A DNA stretch of 64,000 bases, taken from contig NZ_LLWP01000003.1 in the NCBI RefSeq assembly GCF_001412215.1, positions 62,001 to 126,000 of the forward strand, given 5' to 3'. Positions 17,500-26,852 of the stretch are shown in pieces (position 1 is the stretch's first letter; every line of letters starts with the position of its first letter). This DNA is from Pedobacter sp. Hv1 (GTDB lineage: Bacteria; Bacteroidota; Bacteroidia; Sphingobacteriales; Sphingobacteriaceae). The notes below the pieces were generated by a model that had not been told where the DNA came from, made no database searches, and worked only from the letters and a program-made list of their open reading frames with translations. Made by a program: the position numbers and the translations under genes.

Positions 17500-18072
17500 T
17501 TATCCTTTAAAACTTGGATCGTTCTTTCTGAAGCGGGCATAAATTTGATCTAGCTCGTCTTTATTCAATTTGGTGGTGAGTTTCAAAGCCCTCACAAATT
17601 CATCCACTTCTACTTTAGCAGCCGGACAACCTACAATCTCTTTTCCTTTTGTTTCGAAACCAGTACCTTCAGGTCGTAGATGAGAGTCGACCAATAATTT
17701 TCCATCGGCATCAAAGATAAACCATAGTGGAATACCAAATCCGTCACTATTGTATTTCTTGATCATGTCCATTCCGCCAGGATTTTCGTTTAATTTCTTT
17801 TTGGCATCATTCTCCATTACGGTAATGTGTTTGATCACGAAACTCTTATCAAAAAGCGGTTTCATTGCTGGTTCATTCATGGCATCATCCATTTTATGGC
17901 ACCAGCCGCACCAAGAAGCATGGAACATGATAAATACTTTTTTCTTTTGCGCCTTTGCCTCTTTCATCGCCTCTTTTAAAACCTCATCAGCAGATGGTGG
18001 TGTGGTTTGCGCAAATACTGTATTAACCGTTAAAACGGTAATCAGTAGCAATAATAAATTTTTAATTTTCAT
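17500..18072 (-). CDS. Secreted thioredoxin-fold protein
   Basis: A 190-residue protein with a cleavable signal peptide (ending VFAQ, about residue 22) and a thioredoxin-like domain carrying the CGWC active site in HASWCGWCHKMD (around residue 55). The cis-proline side is visible as FGIPLWFIFD. It probably acts as a periplasmic thiol-disulfide reductase or isomerase; the partner is unknown. The next gene on this strand upstream is an SDR enzyme (27-base gap), so they may be co-transcribed. Confidence 0.88.
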   Translation of the reverse strand: MKIKNLLLLLITVLTVNTVFAQTTPPSADEVLKEAMKEAKAQKKKVFIMFHASWCGWCHKMDDAMNEPAMKPLFDKSFVIKHITVMENDAKKKLNENPGGMDMIKKYNSDGFGIPLWFIFDADGKLLVDSHLRPEGTGFETKGKEIVGCPAAKVEVDEFVRALKLTTKLNKDELDQIYARFRKNDPSFKG

Positions 18073-18098
18073 AGTGGTTTTAGTTAGCTATCTTAAAG

Positions 18099-18815
18099 TT
18101 AAGGATTAGTTGACCAAATACCACTTTCTTTAATAAATACTCTTCTATTTAATTTCAACTGCGCAATTAATAATTCTGCAAAGTCTTCTGCCTGCATTAC
18201 TTTATCTGGGTTACCATCTGTTAGGTTCAGATCAATAGCCATATCTGTAGCTACTGTACTAGGCAGCATGGTGCTTACCCTAATGTTATGTTTACGTACT
18301 TCTTGCATCAAAGACTCAGATAGGCCAATTAAACCAAATTTAGATGCACTATAGGCACTGGTTAATGCTGAACCATTTTTGCCTGCCGTTGAAGAAATAT
18401 TAATGATATCACCAGTCTGTCTTGTTATCATTTCTGGTAGTACTGCACGAGTTACATAATAAACCCCCATGATATTAACATCAATAATCTCTTTCCATCT
18501 TTGGGGTTCCAGTTCCATAAACTTTCCAAAAGAGGCAATACCAGCATTGTTCACTAAAATATCAATAGTACCAAAGGCTAATTTAACACTCGCTACCGCA
18601 GCATTTACAGCGGCCATATCAGCAACATCTGCAATTGCAATGGTTGTATTTACCTGATAGGCTTTTAATTCGTCAGCCACGCTAATTAGATCTTTCTCTG
18701 TTCTACCTACCAAAGCAACATTAACACCCTCTGCAGCCAATGCAATAGCTATTGCTCTACCTAAACCCTTGCCTGCGCCCGTAATCAGTGCGTTTTTCCC
18801 TTGTATCGATTCCAT
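18099..18815 (-). CDS. Short-chain dehydrogenase, 3-oxoacyl-ACP reductase-like
   Basis: A 238-residue classical SDR with the cofactor motif TGAGKGLG near the N-terminus, NNAG around residue 90, and the catalytic Ser with YSASK (about residues 142-159). It resembles FabG-like 3-ketoacyl reductases, but many such enzymes act on other alcohols or ketones. There are no fatty-acid genes next to it. The exact substrate is unknown. Confidence 0.88.
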   Translation of the reverse strand: MESIQGKNALITGAGKGLGRAIAIALAAEGVNVALVGRTEKDLISVADELKAYQVNTTIAIADVADMAAVNAAVASVKLAFGTIDILVNNAGIASFGKFMELEPQRWKEIIDVNIMGVYYVTRAVLPEMITRQTGDIINISSTAGKNGSALTSAYSASKFGLIGLSESLMQEVRKHNIRVSTMLPSTVATDMAIDLNLTDGNPDKVMQAEDFAELLIAQLKLNRRVFIKESGIWSTNP

Positions 18816-18915
18816 AATTCTATTTTAAGCCACTAAAGTAGCAAAAACAGAAAAAGCACCGGTTGGGTTGGTGTCAATTTTTTGTGCAATTTAAAAGGAT
18901 AAAGAATACTGCGAA

Positions 18916-19842
18916 TTAAATTACAGTTTCAGAAACTGAAAAATCTTTTGATGAAGTTTTTGGAAGGGTCTTTTCTGGTTTATATTTCCATCTGCGATGG
19001 CTCCACAACCAATATGCAGGCTCTGCTTTGATCATCTCTTCCAAACAACGCGTATGCAGCTCTGTAATTTCAAATTCAGCAGTCTTTGCAGGCTCTAAAC
19101 AGATCGGCACACAATCTACCTCATAATAGCCACGTTTGATGTAGCTCATTCTTAAATAGAATACGGGCCTATTGGTTTTTTTTGCAATTTTTTCAATCCC
19201 CAATTGAACAGCAGCTTCTTGATTCAAAAGCGTAGTCCAATAATGAGAATCTTCTCTTGATGGTGACTGATCACTTCCAAAAGTAAACATGGTTGGTAAA
19301 TTTTTGCTAGACTGGATTGCTCTAATGGTTTGACGCATCGAAATCATACGGTTACCAAACCGACTCCTCATTTTCAAAAACCAGTTGTCAAAAACTTCGT
19401 TATTTAAAGGCTTGTATATTGGATAATGTTGTCCAGAAAAGGCCATTCCAATACCCACACATACCCATTCGTAATTACCATAATGTGAAGCGCAAAAGAG
19501 CACACTTTCGTTGTTCTTCAAGTAAGCCTCCACCAGATCAACATTGGTAAATCTCATCCGTTTACGGAGTTCCTTTTCAGAAATGCTTTCCAGCTTAATC
19601 ACCTCAAAAATCAATGAAGCTAAATATTTAAAAAACTTTTTCTCTATTGCAATAATCTCTTCTAGTTTCTTTTCGGGAAAGGAGTTGAGCAAATTTTCTC
19701 TCACTACTTTTTTACGATAACCAAAAACATAATAGATTAATACATAAAAGCCATCTGCCATCAAGTGTAAAATACGCAAGGGCAGTAGCGATAATGTTGT
19801 TAAAAAAAATACACCAAGGTAAGAAAACCCTTTTTGGATCAT
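18916..19842 (-). CDS. Lysophospholipid/lipid A acyltransferase (LpxL/HtrB family)
   Basis: A 308-residue membrane-associated acyltransferase that adds secondary acyl chains in lipid A or related lipid synthesis. The catalytic H-x4-E motif is visible in CASHYGNYEWV, with an N-terminal hydrophobic anchor (LGVFFLTTLSLLPLRILHL). I place the start at 19842, because a longer frame from 19884 would overlap the -7 box at 19863-19870. Confidence 0.9.
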   Translation of the reverse strand: MIQKGFSYLGVFFLTTLSLLPLRILHLMADGFYVLIYYVFGYRKKVVRENLLNSFPEKKLEEIIAIEKKFFKYLASLIFEVIKLESISEKELRKRMRFTNVDLVEAYLKNNESVLFCASHYGNYEWVCVGIGMAFSGQHYPIYKPLNNEVFDNWFLKMRSRFGNRMISMRQTIRAIQSSKNLPTMFTFGSDQSPSREDSHYWTTLLNQEAAVQLGIEKIAKKTNRPVFYLRMSYIKRGYYEVDCVPICLEPAKTAEFEITELHTRCLEEMIKAEPAYWLWSHRRWKYKPEKTLPKTSSKDFSVSETVI

Positions 19843-19862
19843 AGTGTTTGGTTTGTTCGGTA

Positions 19863-19870
19863 CAAAATTA
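19863..19870 (-). promoter_or_regulatory. -7 box of the acyltransferase promoter
   Basis: TAATTTTG on the minus strand is an exact match to TAnnTTTG, about 20 bases upstream of the preferred start. No clear TTG was found at the usual -33 distance. Confidence 0.5.
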
Positions 19871-19988
19871 GCTTTGCAACGCAAAAAAACACCATTAAAT
19901 TGCCAGATTATTATTCAAATCGTCCATTTTTGAATTTGCAATGACAAAACAGGGCTCTCAAATTGCAACATTATTGACATACAATAAC

Positions 19989-20567
19989 TTAACTCATTCT
20001 TAACCCCATCTGATATACTTTTTGAACCCATTGTGCTCTTTGTGCTGCTGTAGCTTTTTTAACAATACCAACATAAGTAACTTTTACAGGTTTTACGCCA
20101 CAAAATTCGAGCACTGCTTTTCTGAGCTGGTTTACACTTGGTCTGCCAAACATTAAGCGATAATACCATGAAGGTTGATCTAAAGTAGTAATGATCCTAG
20201 CTGTTTTGCCTGTAAATAGCTTATCCCACCAAACACTATTTTCTCTATACTTAAAAGCAATACCTGGTAGAAACACCCGATCAATAAAACCTTTCATTAG
20301 CGCTGGCAAGCCTCCCCACCATACAGGATGTACCCAAACCAAATGGTCGGCTTGTTTAATTTTGGCCAAACTCTCTACCAAATCTGGCTCTAGTTCTATT
20401 CTTTTCTGGTAACCAAAAGCTAAATTAGGGTCGAAATCCAAATCACCCAGATGGATAATGGAAACATTGGCTCCCGCCTCCACTGCTCCTTTTTGATAAG
20501 CTTCGGCCAGTGCAAAATTTAAACTTTCTTTGTTGGGATGACCATTGATGATCAGTATGTTTTTCAT
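19989..20567 (-). CDS. NAD(P)H oxidoreductase, NQO1/KefF-type flavodoxin fold
   Basis: A 192-residue flavin-dependent quinone reductase-like protein with N-terminal ILIINGHPNKESLNFALA for FMN/FAD phosphate binding, WVHPVWWGGLPALMKGFIDRVF, and YRLMFGRPSVNQLRKAVLEFCGVKP near the end. It probably performs two-electron reduction of quinones or nitro compounds. It lies 60 bases downstream of a Crp/Fnr-family gene on the same strand and has its own promoter with a palindrome near -41, so the regulator may control it directly. Confidence 0.9.
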   Translation of the reverse strand: MKNILIINGHPNKESLNFALAEAYQKGAVEAGANVSIIHLGDLDFDPNLAFGYQKRIELEPDLVESLAKIKQADHLVWVHPVWWGGLPALMKGFIDRVFLPGIAFKYRENSVWWDKLFTGKTARIITTLDQPSWYYRLMFGRPSVNQLRKAVLEFCGVKPVKVTYVGIVKKATAAQRAQWVQKVYQMGLRMS

Positions 20568-20585
20568 ATGTACTGCTATTTAGCA

Positions 20586-20630
20586 CAAAACTATACTTAG
20601 CCTTTTATTTTTTAGGTAGACAAATGTCTA
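20586..20630 (-). promoter_or_regulatory. Promoter of the NAD(P)H oxidoreductase with operator palindrome
   Basis: On the minus strand the -7 box TAGTTTTG (20586-20593) is an exact TAnnTTTG match. The palindrome TAGACATTTGTCTA (20617-20630, 6-base arms) is centred about 41 bases before the inferred start of transcription, the classic class-II activator position for Crp/Fnr proteins. It includes the stop codon of the Crp/Fnr gene. Confidence 0.6.
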
Positions 20631-21212
20631 TAAATGCACTTCTTTTCTTAAACGGCTCAAGTGCCGAGGTGTAATGGCCAAAAAAGAAGCTAGATACTGC
20701 ATCGGAATTTGTTTGATATACTCAGGATGACTTTCAAAAAGAGCCAAATAGCGTTCTTTTGCAGTATCCTTTTGGTACATGAATACTCTCTTTTCTAAAT
20801 GGATATATTGTTGCTCTGCAATTGTTTTAAGAAGTTTTATTCCATTTACGTTTTCTTCTGCCCATGCATCGAGTTCGCTTTTTTTCAATACCAATAATTC
20901 TACTGCACTCATGGCCTGAATATTTTCTTGGCTTGGGGCTCCTGTAATCAGAGAGGAGTATGCTGTCATAAACTGATCAGGAAAAGTAATGCAATAGGTA
21001 AACTCTTCTGCAGCTTTAGAAGTATAATAAGAACGCAAAATACCACTCTTAATAAAAGCCACTTCATTACAAACTTTGCCTTCGGTAATAAAGAAATCTC
21101 CTTTTTTTAAAGTGCGTGGTTTAGCTTTTGCAACCAGCAATTCTATAGCTGCAGCAGATAAGAGATTAAAGGATAATAAATGATTTTTCAACTTCTGGTT
21201 TTGATGTTGCAA
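20628..21212 (-). CDS. Crp/Fnr-family transcriptional regulator
   Basis: A 194-residue regulator with an N-terminal cyclic-nucleotide-binding-like domain (KKGDFFITEGKVCNEVAFIKSGILRSYY) and a C-terminal winged helix ending MQYLASFLAITPRHLSRLRKEV. It has no N-terminal cysteine cluster, so it is not an oxygen-sensing FNR; the effector is unknown. The only plausible start is TTG at 21212: an in-frame TAG lies shortly upstream and no ATG occurs in the first 80 codons. Its 3' end overlaps the operator of the next gene. Confidence 0.85.
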   Translation of the reverse strand: MQHQNQKLKNHLLSFNLLSAAAIELLVAKAKPRTLKKGDFFITEGKVCNEVAFIKSGILRSYYTSKAAEEFTYCITFPDQFMTAYSSLITGAPSQENIQAMSAVELLVLKKSELDAWAEENVNGIKLLKTIAEQQYIHLEKRVFMYQKDTAKERYLALFESHPEYIKQIPMQYLASFLAITPRHLSRLRKEVHL

Positions 21213-21256
21213 GGTAATTAAATCATTCCGTAGGCCAAACCGAAACTATTTTTAAC

Positions 21257-21293
21257 AAAAAAATCCCGAAAGCTTTTACACTTTCGGGATTTT
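21257..21293 (-). terminator. typA terminator
   Basis: Stem AAAATCCCGAAAG / CTTTCGGGATTTT (21260-21272 and 21281-21293) with a T-run on the minus strand, about 20 bases past the typA stop. Confidence 0.9.
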
Positions 21294-21315
21294 ATATTTA
21301 TGATCCGCTCGTTAC

Positions 21316-23124
21316 TTACGATTGGAATTGTTTGCCTTTTACTTTACGCTCATTCTCTGTTAAATAGATTTTACGTAAACGCATGCTCACAGGAGTAATC
21401 TCGATATACTCATCAGCTTGGATATATTCCATTGCTTCTTCTAACGAGAATTTGATTGCTGGTGCAATACGTGTGTTATCATCTGTACCAGAAGCACGCA
21501 TGTTGGTTAAAGCTTTTCCTTTTACCACGTTAACTACCAAGTCATTGTCACGGATGTGCTCACCCATAATTTGTCCTTCGTAAACGTCAGCTCCTGGATC
21601 AACAAAGAAACGGCCTCTATCTTGTAATTTATCAATAGAATAAGCAGTAGTCATTCCTTTATCCATAGAAACCAATACACCATTTAAACGACCAGGAATT
21701 GTACCTTTCCAAGGCTCGTAAGCTTTGAAACGGTGCGCCATAATCGCTTCACCAGCAGTAGCAGTTAATACGTTGTTACGTAAACCGATAATACCACGTG
21801 CAGGGATTTCAAATTCTAAGTGTTGTAAATCACCTTTTGGTTCCATGATCAACAACTCGCCTTTACGTTGCGTTACCAATTCAATTACTTTACCAGCAAC
21901 ATCACCAGGTACATCTACAATTAAAGTTTCGATAGGCTCGTGTTTTTTACCATCAATTTCTTTAACGATAACTTGTGGCTGACCTACTTGAATTTCGTAA
22001 CCTTCGCGACGCATAGTCTCGATCAATACTGATAAATGGAGAATACCACGACCATATACCAACCAAGAATCAGGAGATTCTGTCTCAACCACTTTAAGGG
22101 CCAAGTTTTTCTCCATCTCTTTCATTAAACGGTCTTTGATACGTTGTGAAGTTACCAATTTACCTTCTTTACCAAAAAACGGAGAGTTGTTAATGGTAAA
22201 CAACATGTTCATGGTAGGCTCATCAATTTTGATTACCGGCAATTGTTCTGGTGCCTCAAAATCAGCAATCGTATCACCAATATCAAAACCTTCAATACCT
22301 ACAACAGCGCAAATATCTCCAGATTTAACTTCGGTTGTTCTAATTTTACCTAAGCCTTCAAAAGTATATAATTCTTTTACTCTAGATTTAACCATTTTAC
22401 CATCACGTTTAATCAACGTTACGGGTTGGTTTTCTTTAATTGAACCACGGTGTACACGTCCAACAGCAATACGACCTACAAAAGATGAATAATCTAATGA
22501 AGTGATCTGCATCTGTAAAGTACCTTCGTTAGATGGTGCTGGTGGAATAGTAGCTACCACAGTATCTAACAATGCAAAAATATCTGTAGTTGGTTTTTGC
22601 CAATCTGTACTCATCCAACCTTGTTTAGATGAACCATAAATTACAGGGAAATCTAATTGGTCTTCAGTAGCTTCTAAGTTAAAGAAAAGCTCAAAAATTT
22701 GCTCGTATACCTCTTCTGGTCTACAGTTTTCTTTATCAACTTTGTTTACAACCACAATTGGTTTTAAACCTAAAGCCAAAGCTTTTTGTGTTACGAAACG
22801 CGTTTGAGGCATTGCACCTTCAAAAGCATCACACAATAACAATACGCCATCGGCCATTTTCAATACACGCTCAACCTCACCGCCAAAATCCGCGTGACCA
22901 GGAGTATCAATGATGTTAATTTTTACGTCTTTGTATTGTACTGAAACGTTTTTAGATACGATAGTGATTCCTCGTTCACGCTCCAAATCGTTGTTGTCCA
23001 ATATCAAATCTCCTGTTTGTTCGTTGTCACGAAAAATAGAACAAGAGTGTAAAATCTTATCAACCAATGTAGTTTTACCGTGGTCAACGTGTGCTATAAT
23101 AGCTATATTTCTAATCTTTTGCAT
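21316..23124 (-). CDS. typA: Translational GTPase TypA/BipA
   Basis: A ribosome-associated GTPase of the EF-G/LepA superfamily (602 residues) involved in stress adaptation and 50S assembly. G motifs are visible as AHVDHGKTTLVDKIL (residues about 10-24), the switch RERGITI, DTPGHADFGGEVERV and NKVDKENCRPEEV. Domain II, the EF-G-like domain and the TypA-specific C-terminal domain (ending around YIQADEYIEITPVSMRLRK) follow. Single gene with its own promoter and terminator. Confidence 0.97.
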   Translation of the reverse strand: MQKIRNIAIIAHVDHGKTTLVDKILHSCSIFRDNEQTGDLILDNNDLERERGITIVSKNVSVQYKDVKINIIDTPGHADFGGEVERVLKMADGVLLLCDAFEGAMPQTRFVTQKALALGLKPIVVVNKVDKENCRPEEVYEQIFELFFNLEATEDQLDFPVIYGSSKQGWMSTDWQKPTTDIFALLDTVVATIPPAPSNEGTLQMQITSLDYSSFVGRIAVGRVHRGSIKENQPVTLIKRDGKMVKSRVKELYTFEGLGKIRTTEVKSGDICAVVGIEGFDIGDTIADFEAPEQLPVIKIDEPTMNMLFTINNSPFFGKEGKLVTSQRIKDRLMKEMEKNLALKVVETESPDSWLVYGRGILHLSVLIETMRREGYEIQVGQPQVIVKEIDGKKHEPIETLIVDVPGDVAGKVIELVTQRKGELLIMEPKGDLQHLEFEIPARGIIGLRNNVLTATAGEAIMAHRFKAYEPWKGTIPGRLNGVLVSMDKGMTTAYSIDKLQDRGRFFVDPGADVYEGQIMGEHIRDNDLVVNVVKGKALTNMRASGTDDNTRIAPAIKFSLEEAMEYIQADEYIEITPVSMRLRKIYLTENERKVKGKQFQS

Positions 23125-23147
23125 AAAATGCGCCTATAAATTTGGCG

Positions 23148-23155
23148 CAAAGATA
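23148..23155 (-). promoter_or_regulatory. -7 box of typA
   Basis: TATCTTTG on the minus strand is an exact TAnnTTTG match 23 bases upstream of the typA ATG. No TTG was seen at the expected -33 distance. Confidence 0.5.
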
Positions 23156-23349
23156 AGGTTTTTTATTGAATTTTTATGGGTTTCACTCACTAAAAATGAG
23201 ATTATATTTTTGTTAAATTTTGATTGTCAATAGTTTGGGAGAAATCCAAGACAAATGAAACATGTAGGCACACCGTTCACATAAATTTGTTCATATTTAA
23301 CCTTTTATCAGCTGTTGTGGTGTAGTTAAAATATCAGCAAAGCAAAACC

Positions 23350-23850
23350 AATACTCATCGGCAACTGCAGCCCCGCTTTCCATTACAAGTCCTCACTACG
23401 TTGCGGGCTTTTCATTACAATCGGGTTTATTTAACAAAGCTATTTGTGCTTGGCAACATACAAATTGCAACCCTAAATAGTAGTACAGCCCTGTGTTAGC
23501 TAAACGGGATTGAAATGGAAATCCTTTTTGTATGCTGAGCTTGTCGAAGCACAAAAAGATTGGAATGTAAAGCCCGGCTAACATTAAAAAGAGAATAGTA
23601 ACCTGCTTTCCTGAACCCTTGGCAAATGCAAACGGAGGCCATTTATTGAGTTTTCAGAAAAACATTGTTTATGGTTCTTCGGCATCCGTTCCAATCAGGT
23701 TTATATTACAAAACCAGTGGTTCTTGGTAAAAGCAGCCCTAAATAGTTGTACAAACTTTTGCTATATAAACGGGATTGAAATGGAAATCCTTTTTGTTGC
23801 GAAGCACAAAAAGATTGGAATGTAAAGCCCGACTAACATTAAAAAGAGCT
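23350..23850. repeat. Intergenic repeat region between typA and the VOC gene
   Basis: A gene-free region of about 790 bases (23125-23918) dominated by repeats. Two copies of a unit beginning AAACGGGATTGAAATGGAA lie at 23502-23593 and 23768-23848. They are nearly identical except for the hairpin loop: copy A carries ATGCTGAGCTTGTCGAAGC where copy B has TGCGAAGC. The stem is CTTTTTGT / ACAAAAAG. A related inverted block with CCCCGCTTTCCATTACAA lies at about 23371-23430. The open frames here are repeat artefacts. Confidence 0.8.
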
Positions 23851-23918
23851 TAAAAACTTGCTTTCTTGAATCCTTAGCAGATTTATCCTATCATAAACAC
23901 AATTGGCACTTATAGCAT

Positions 23919-24371
23919 CTAAGAGGTTAACCGCAGCCAATCGTCATAAGAAACCACGCCTAATTCCGGTCGACCTTCACCTTCTAGTATCGCAATAAAT
24001 TCTAAATCGTGCCCATCTGGATCTTTAAAATAAATAGCAAGAGCTGGCATCCAAGCAAAAACCATTGGCTGTTCGCTTCCATCTTTTAAGAAATTATAGG
24101 GTTTTAGGTTGCTGTCTTTTAAAAACTTAACCGACTGATGCAGTACATCATCAACACTACACCTAAAGGCAAAATGCCTAATGTCTATTTCTGCTTTGGG
24201 TTTTTCCCATAAACCCAACATTGCACCTTTGGGCTCACCAACCCAAAAAAAGGCAATCTTACGTTCGTCGTTGTAACCGCACTCGGTTAAACCCATTACA
24301 TTTTTATAAAAATCTATCGATCTTTCTAAATCTTCCACAAAAATGTGGGTTTCAAATAATCCTTGTATCAT
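23919..24371 (-). CDS. VOC-family protein (glyoxalase/dioxygenase fold)
   Basis: A 150-residue vicinal-oxygen-chelate protein. The first beta-alpha-beta unit carries the metal-site histidine in FETHIFVEDLERSIDFYKNVMGL, and the C-terminal half has IYFKDPDGHDLEFIA with the usual glutamate. Function could be lyase, dioxygenase or thiol transferase; the substrate is unknown. It stands alone between the repeat region and the NamZ-type gene. Confidence 0.85.
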   Translation of the reverse strand: MIQGLFETHIFVEDLERSIDFYKNVMGLTECGYNDERKIAFFWVGEPKGAMLGLWEKPKAEIDIRHFAFRCSVDDVLHQSVKFLKDSNLKPYNFLKDGSEQPMVFAWMPALAIYFKDPDGHDLEFIAILEGEGRPELGVVSYDDWLRLTS

Positions 24372-24478
24372 TTGGTAAAACTAAACAATACCAAAGGGTG
24401 TTAAAAATCAGTTCTATCGATCATTACATCAATAAAATTGATAGTTAAATCTATCTTATGTAGAAAATGAAAAATTAA

Positions 24479-25711
24479 TTAATCTGGATATAAAAGATAC
24501 TTTGCTCGTATTGCCTTAAACTTTTTTAATCCCGGCTCCCAGCTTTTTCTAATTTCAGCTTCAGATACCCCTGCTATGATCTGCTTCCTCAATTGATCGG
24601 TACCTATACGCAAATCAAAAGGAGACACACCTGTATTGGCTCTTTCCTGACCGAAAAATTTGGCTTTGTCTGGATACGCATTATATAGCTCAATTAACCA
24701 TGATAAGTTAATTTGACGACTCTTGCGTAAACTACCAATATCGTATTTACGAAGATCGAGCCCATAGCAAACAACATCTTTATGATTTGGCCGCTCGCTC
24801 ATTCCAGGAATACCTACCGGTTTGTATGAAAATGAATACTTGCCCTCTAAAGCTGGTGCTCCCAAAATGGTAAATGGCATATAAGTTCCACGGCCTTCAT
24901 TGATAGCTGTTCCTTCAAACATACACAAACTCGGGAAAAGCATTACCGCTTGCTGTGTATTTAAATTTGGAGATGGATTTATTGGTAGTACATAAGACAT
25001 GTCGTGGTTATAATTGGCAACTTTGATCACCTTTATTTTGCATTTTTCTTTAAGATAGCCCTCGCCATTAAGGTATTGTGCAAACTCTCCTATGGTCATG
25101 CCGTGGGTCATGGGTGTATAATGGATCCCGATGGCCGATTTAAATTTATCATCAGTCATTACTGGCCCATCTACTACATATGCATTAGGATTTGGCCTAT
25201 CGAGAATTAGCAGTTCTTTGTTGTTTTCTGCACAGGCCTCCATCACATACTCCAATGTATTGATATTGGTATAATAGCGGCAACCCACATCTTGAATATC
25301 AAATACCATAAGATCGATATCTACCAATTGTTCTTTTGTTGGTTTTTCGTTTTTGCCATACAAAGAGATAATCGAAATGCCAGTTTTAGCATCTCTCTCG
25401 TCGCCCACTACAGCTCCATTGCTGGCATTGCCTCTAAAACCATGCTCAGGGCCAAATACTTTTACAATATTAATTCCAAGACTCACTAAACTATCTACAC
25501 TACTTTTCTTACCAATTATTGAACTCTGATTTGCCACTAGGCCAATTCGTTTCCCTTTTAGATAAGACAAATACTTTTCAGTTTGGTCGGCACCTGTAAT
25601 AATCCCCGGCTTTTTGACTGTATTTTGGTTTGCCGATGCAGTTTCTGTGGTACATCTAATGTTACTGATACCCAGAAGTATCAAACATAATATTGAAGTC
25701 AATCTCATCAT
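24479..25711 (-). CDS. DUF1343 / NamZ-type exo-beta-N-acetylmuramidase, exported
   Basis: A 410-residue protein with a lipoprotein-like signal (SNIRC, cysteine near residue 20) and the DUF1343 domain: GKRIGLVANQSSI, KVFGPEHGFRGNASNGA, DIDLMVFDIQDVGCRYYTNI, ILDRPNPN, MTHGMTIGEFA, LFPSLCMFEGTAINEGRGT. Members of this family (NamZ) remove terminal N-acetylmuramic acid from muropeptide sugars, so it probably takes part in cell-wall recycling. Two adjacent ATG codons lie at the start. No other recycling gene is in the window. Confidence 0.88.
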   Translation of the reverse strand: MMRLTSILCLILLGISNIRCTTETASANQNTVKKPGIITGADQTEKYLSYLKGKRIGLVANQSSIIGKKSSVDSLVSLGINIVKVFGPEHGFRGNASNGAVVGDERDAKTGISIISLYGKNEKPTKEQLVDIDLMVFDIQDVGCRYYTNINTLEYVMEACAENNKELLILDRPNPNAYVVDGPVMTDDKFKSAIGIHYTPMTHGMTIGEFAQYLNGEGYLKEKCKIKVIKVANYNHDMSYVLPINPSPNLNTQQAVMLFPSLCMFEGTAINEGRGTYMPFTILGAPALEGKYSFSYKPVGIPGMSERPNHKDVVCYGLDLRKYDIGSLRKSRQINLSWLIELYNAYPDKAKFFGQERANTGVSPFDLRIGTDQLRKQIIAGVSEAEIRKSWEPGLKKFKAIRAKYLLYPD

Positions 25712-26012
25712 TTTTTAGAAGCTTTATAATTTCTTTATGGTTTGTTAGTGTGATATATGAGTTTCCAGGCTACAAGAGCTAAATTAGTAAATTTGGCTAA
25801 AGTATCACCAATTATTAACTCCAGTTGCCAGTTATTTAGAGAGTTGCTTTATTTTGGACAATAAAAAAGGGGCTCTTTTCAAAAACCCTTATTTGTTGTT
25901 AAGCGATATCACAAATTCTCATTGGATCACTTTCGATCAGTGCTCCAAATTCATTCCATATATCAATTCAAACTTTCTCTTTGAATGAAAAACTTAAAAC
26001 ACTTAGGATAGG
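25712..26012. other. Gene-free gap with a weak terminator
   Basis: About 300 bases without a plausible gene. A hairpin near 25866-25893 (AAGGG / CCCTT arms, T-run on the minus strand) could end the transcript of the esterase gene at 26013. The rest shows no structure I can name. Confidence 0.45.
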
Positions 26013-26822
26013 CTATTTAGAAAAAGCCCAAGTTAAAAAGGCAGGCATTGCTTTGGCCCAGGTAGGCACATCGTGTTTACCACCTACCATTTCATAATAA
26101 AAAATATCATGAGGTCTTTTATAGCCTTTTTTCATCAGCTCTTTAACAACATCGATCGTGTCGTCTATAGAATCGATAATGAAATTATGGTTACGGTCTG
26201 CCGATTCATCATTTGTACCAGTCATTAACCAGAATTTAACCGCAGGATTGGTTTTGGTATCGCGAATCATCTGATGTAAGATACGGTCATCATCTGTATA
26301 ACCTGCATTCAGGTCTTTTTTTCTCCACCAAAAAGAGCCAGAAAAAACACCAACTGCATCAAAATAGTTATCGTTATTCCAGGCAATGTCAAATGCGGTT
26401 AGCCCTCCTAAAGAGAAACCTGCAAATGCTCTTCTGCCATTAATGGTTACATCAACCTCGCTTTGCACGTAAGGCAACAGTTCTTTAATTACAAAGTCGG
26501 TATAGGCTTGTGCTTTTGAGCCTCTTTTTTTGAAATCAGGTTTACCCGCCACACCATATTCTAAAACGCGTTCATTACCTGCTTTAATCCCAATCACAAC
26601 AGTTGGCTCGATTTTCCACTTTTCATAAAGTGAATTTAACATGTTTTCCATGTCCATTTGAGCAAGGTCTTGCCCATCGTTCAATAATAATAAGTTTACA
26701 CGCTCATTCCCAAACAAATTTTCGGGGCTGAAGATTTCTAACTCAACTTCTCTTTTTAGATAAACAGACTTAAACTGATGGGTTGTTTTGATAACGGTAG
26801 GTAATGTTAATGTGGTGTACAT
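26013..26822 (-). CDS. Esterase-family alpha/beta hydrolase (enterochelin esterase-like)
   Basis: A 269-residue hydrolase of the esterase D / Fes-like family. The nucleophile elbow is FAGFSLGGLTAFD (Ser around residue 137), an acid is likely in MTGTNDESADRNHNF, and the histidine in GGKHDVPTWAKAMPAFLTWAF. There is no signal peptide. The start at 26822 is chosen because a longer frame from 26855 would run through the -7 box at 26845-26852. It is divergent from a second esterase of similar fold and borders the amidoligase genes, so it may act on the same product. Confidence 0.85.
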   Translation of the reverse strand: MYTTLTLPTVIKTTHQFKSVYLKREVELEIFSPENLFGNERVNLLLLNDGQDLAQMDMENMLNSLYEKWKIEPTVVIGIKAGNERVLEYGVAGKPDFKKRGSKAQAYTDFVIKELLPYVQSEVDVTINGRRAFAGFSLGGLTAFDIAWNNDNYFDAVGVFSGSFWWRKKDLNAGYTDDDRILHQMIRDTKTNPAVKFWLMTGTNDESADRNHNFIIDSIDDTIDVVKELMKKGYKRPHDIFYYEMVGGKHDVPTWAKAMPAFLTWAFSK

Positions 26823-26844
26823 AGGCTTTCTCACTAATCTGCCG

Positions 26845-26852
26845 CAAAGGTA
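26845..26852 (-). promoter_or_regulatory. -7 box of the leftward esterase gene
   Basis: TACCTTTG on the minus strand is an exact TAnnTTTG match, 22 bases upstream of the chosen ATG. Confidence 0.5.

Noticed and set aside
23396..23825. Short open frames in the typA-VOC gap
   Set aside because: They run through repeat units with no conserved protein pattern, and equivalent frames break in the second repeat copy.
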